Positions 30,385 to 31,017 of a stretch of DNA of 31,017 bases are shown here, piece by piece. The DNA comes from Clostridiales bacterium UBA7011 (GTDB lineage Bacteria; Bacillota; Clostridia; Oscillospirales; Butyricicoccaceae). The DNA lies in assembly GCA_002449635.1 (NCBI GenBank), contig DJXF01000035.1, forward strand, positions 1 to 31,017, given 5' to 3'. Positions within the stretch are counted from its first letter, which is position 1. Each line of letters begins with the position of its first letter. The notes below the pieces were generated by a model that had not been told where the DNA came from, did not search any database, and worked only from the letters and a program-made list of their open reading frames with translations. The translations under genes and the position numbers were made by a program.

Positions 30385-31014
30385 TCAGTTTGTTCCGCGC
30401 AGAAGCTCGAGAGATTCCTTTGCCCAGTTGAGGTCAATCGTCTGGAAACCGTGGGACGGGGTGAACAGATACTCGCGCACATCATGTGCGAGCTTTTGAT
30501 AGGTCGTCGGAGGCAGGCGGAGGTATTGCTCCACGCCGTCGGGATGGACGAGGACGAACACGAAGCGGCCGGACGTGTCAATGCTGTGGAAGACGACGTC
30601 GACGACATCGACATTGTCGCGGGAAAGCTGCATGATTAAAATGAGCTTGGTCAGTTCGACCGCGCGGTCATCCAGATGACGCTCCAGAATATTGACCTTT
30701 TCGCGGAATTCATTGGGTGTGTGCGTCGTGCGCAGGGTATAATGGTCGAGCTGAGAGAATTGCGCACCGTCCTGCACTTCGCCGTCCGGGGCAAACCAGA
30801 TCATAAATTCATTGGACATATCGTGATACAGACAGGGGTGCAGAACCAGACAGGTTTTGCCGCAGTTGGGACAGGTCCATTCAAAGGCGGATAAATCCTC
30901 GATGCGCCGTCGGGCATCGGGGTCGAGGTCGACGTTGATGCTGTCCCATACGGTCAGCGGACCATCTTCGCCGCACTGCGGACAGGTAAACGTATCTTGA
31001 CGGGATTTCGGCAT
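30385..31014 (-). CDS. CpXC domain zinc-ribbon protein
   Basis: A 209-residue protein with two CPxC zinc knuckles (Cys11/Cys14 and Cys48/Cys51), the feature that names the CpXC family, followed by a conserved YHDMSNEFMIWFAP segment and a helical C-terminal half ending with an IDLNWAKESLELLRG segment. The family is common in gut Firmicutes and its function is unknown. The ATG is three bases inside the window edge, so the gene appears complete but its promoter and ribosome site are outside. It converges on iolG and has no evident link to inositol. Confidence 0.82.
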   Translation of the reverse strand: MPKSRQDTFTCPQCGEDGPLTVWDSINVDLDPDARRRIEDLSAFEWTCPNCGKTCLVLHPCLYHDMSNEFMIWFAPDGEVQDGAQFSQLDHYTLRTTHTPNEFREKVNILERHLDDRAVELTKLILIMQLSRDNVDVVDVVFHSIDTSGRFVFVLVHPDGVEQYLRLPPTTYQKLAHDVREYLFTPSHGFQTIDLNWAKESLELLRGTN

Positions 31015-31017
31015 GGG

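Overview
The window looks like chromosome of an anaerobic, spore-former-related gut Clostridia bacterium (Firmicutes), most plausibly an Oscillospirales/Butyricicoccaceae-type genome. The signs are moderately high GC, AGGAGG-type ribosome sites, sigma-A promoters (TTGACA/TATAAT), TTG starts, a flavodiiron protein for O2/NO detoxification, a zinc-finger ClpE and FtsK/SpoIIIE. The genus is an inference only.

Left part (1-5312, accessory): the tail of a probable surface protein, a 68-residue orphan, a strong terminator, and then a tightly packed + strand cassette. It encodes an HPr-kinase-like P-loop protein, a PqqD-like carrier protein, a serine-rich lipoprotein, a PF14907-type nucleotidyltransferase-like protein and an ABC exporter. 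These families recur in RiPP (lasso-type and other) clusters, but no cyclase, radical-SAM enzyme or protease is in view, so the product is unknown. This is the most likely undescribed system here.

Middle (5569-18080, housekeeping): a sugar O-acetyltransferase, a flavodiiron protein with a Fur/PerR-like box at its start site, a membrane metallophosphoesterase, and a five-gene tRNA operon on the minus strand (Gly-Arg-His-Gln-Lys) with a consensus promoter. Then come a minus-strand operon truA > DUF5711 protein > CvpA-like protein > clpE > small membrane protein, the DNA translocase ftsK, and, just after it, a probable stand-alone ~177-nt RNA with its own promoter and terminator.

Right part (18104-30311): a myo-inositol catabolic island. 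It has a Na+/solute symporter, iolB-iolD on the minus strand, a split transketolase followed by iolE and iolG on the plus strand, and two convergent regulators (HxlR and DeoR types) in the middle. A polysaccharide deacetylase lipoprotein with its own promoter and terminator sits between transporter and iolD. IolG, IolE, IolD and IolB would take myo-inositol to 5-dehydro-2-deoxygluconate; iolC, iolJ and iolA are not in view. All five intergenic control regions of the island carry TTGTGCA, a candidate shared operator. The window closes with a CpXC zinc protein on the minus strand.
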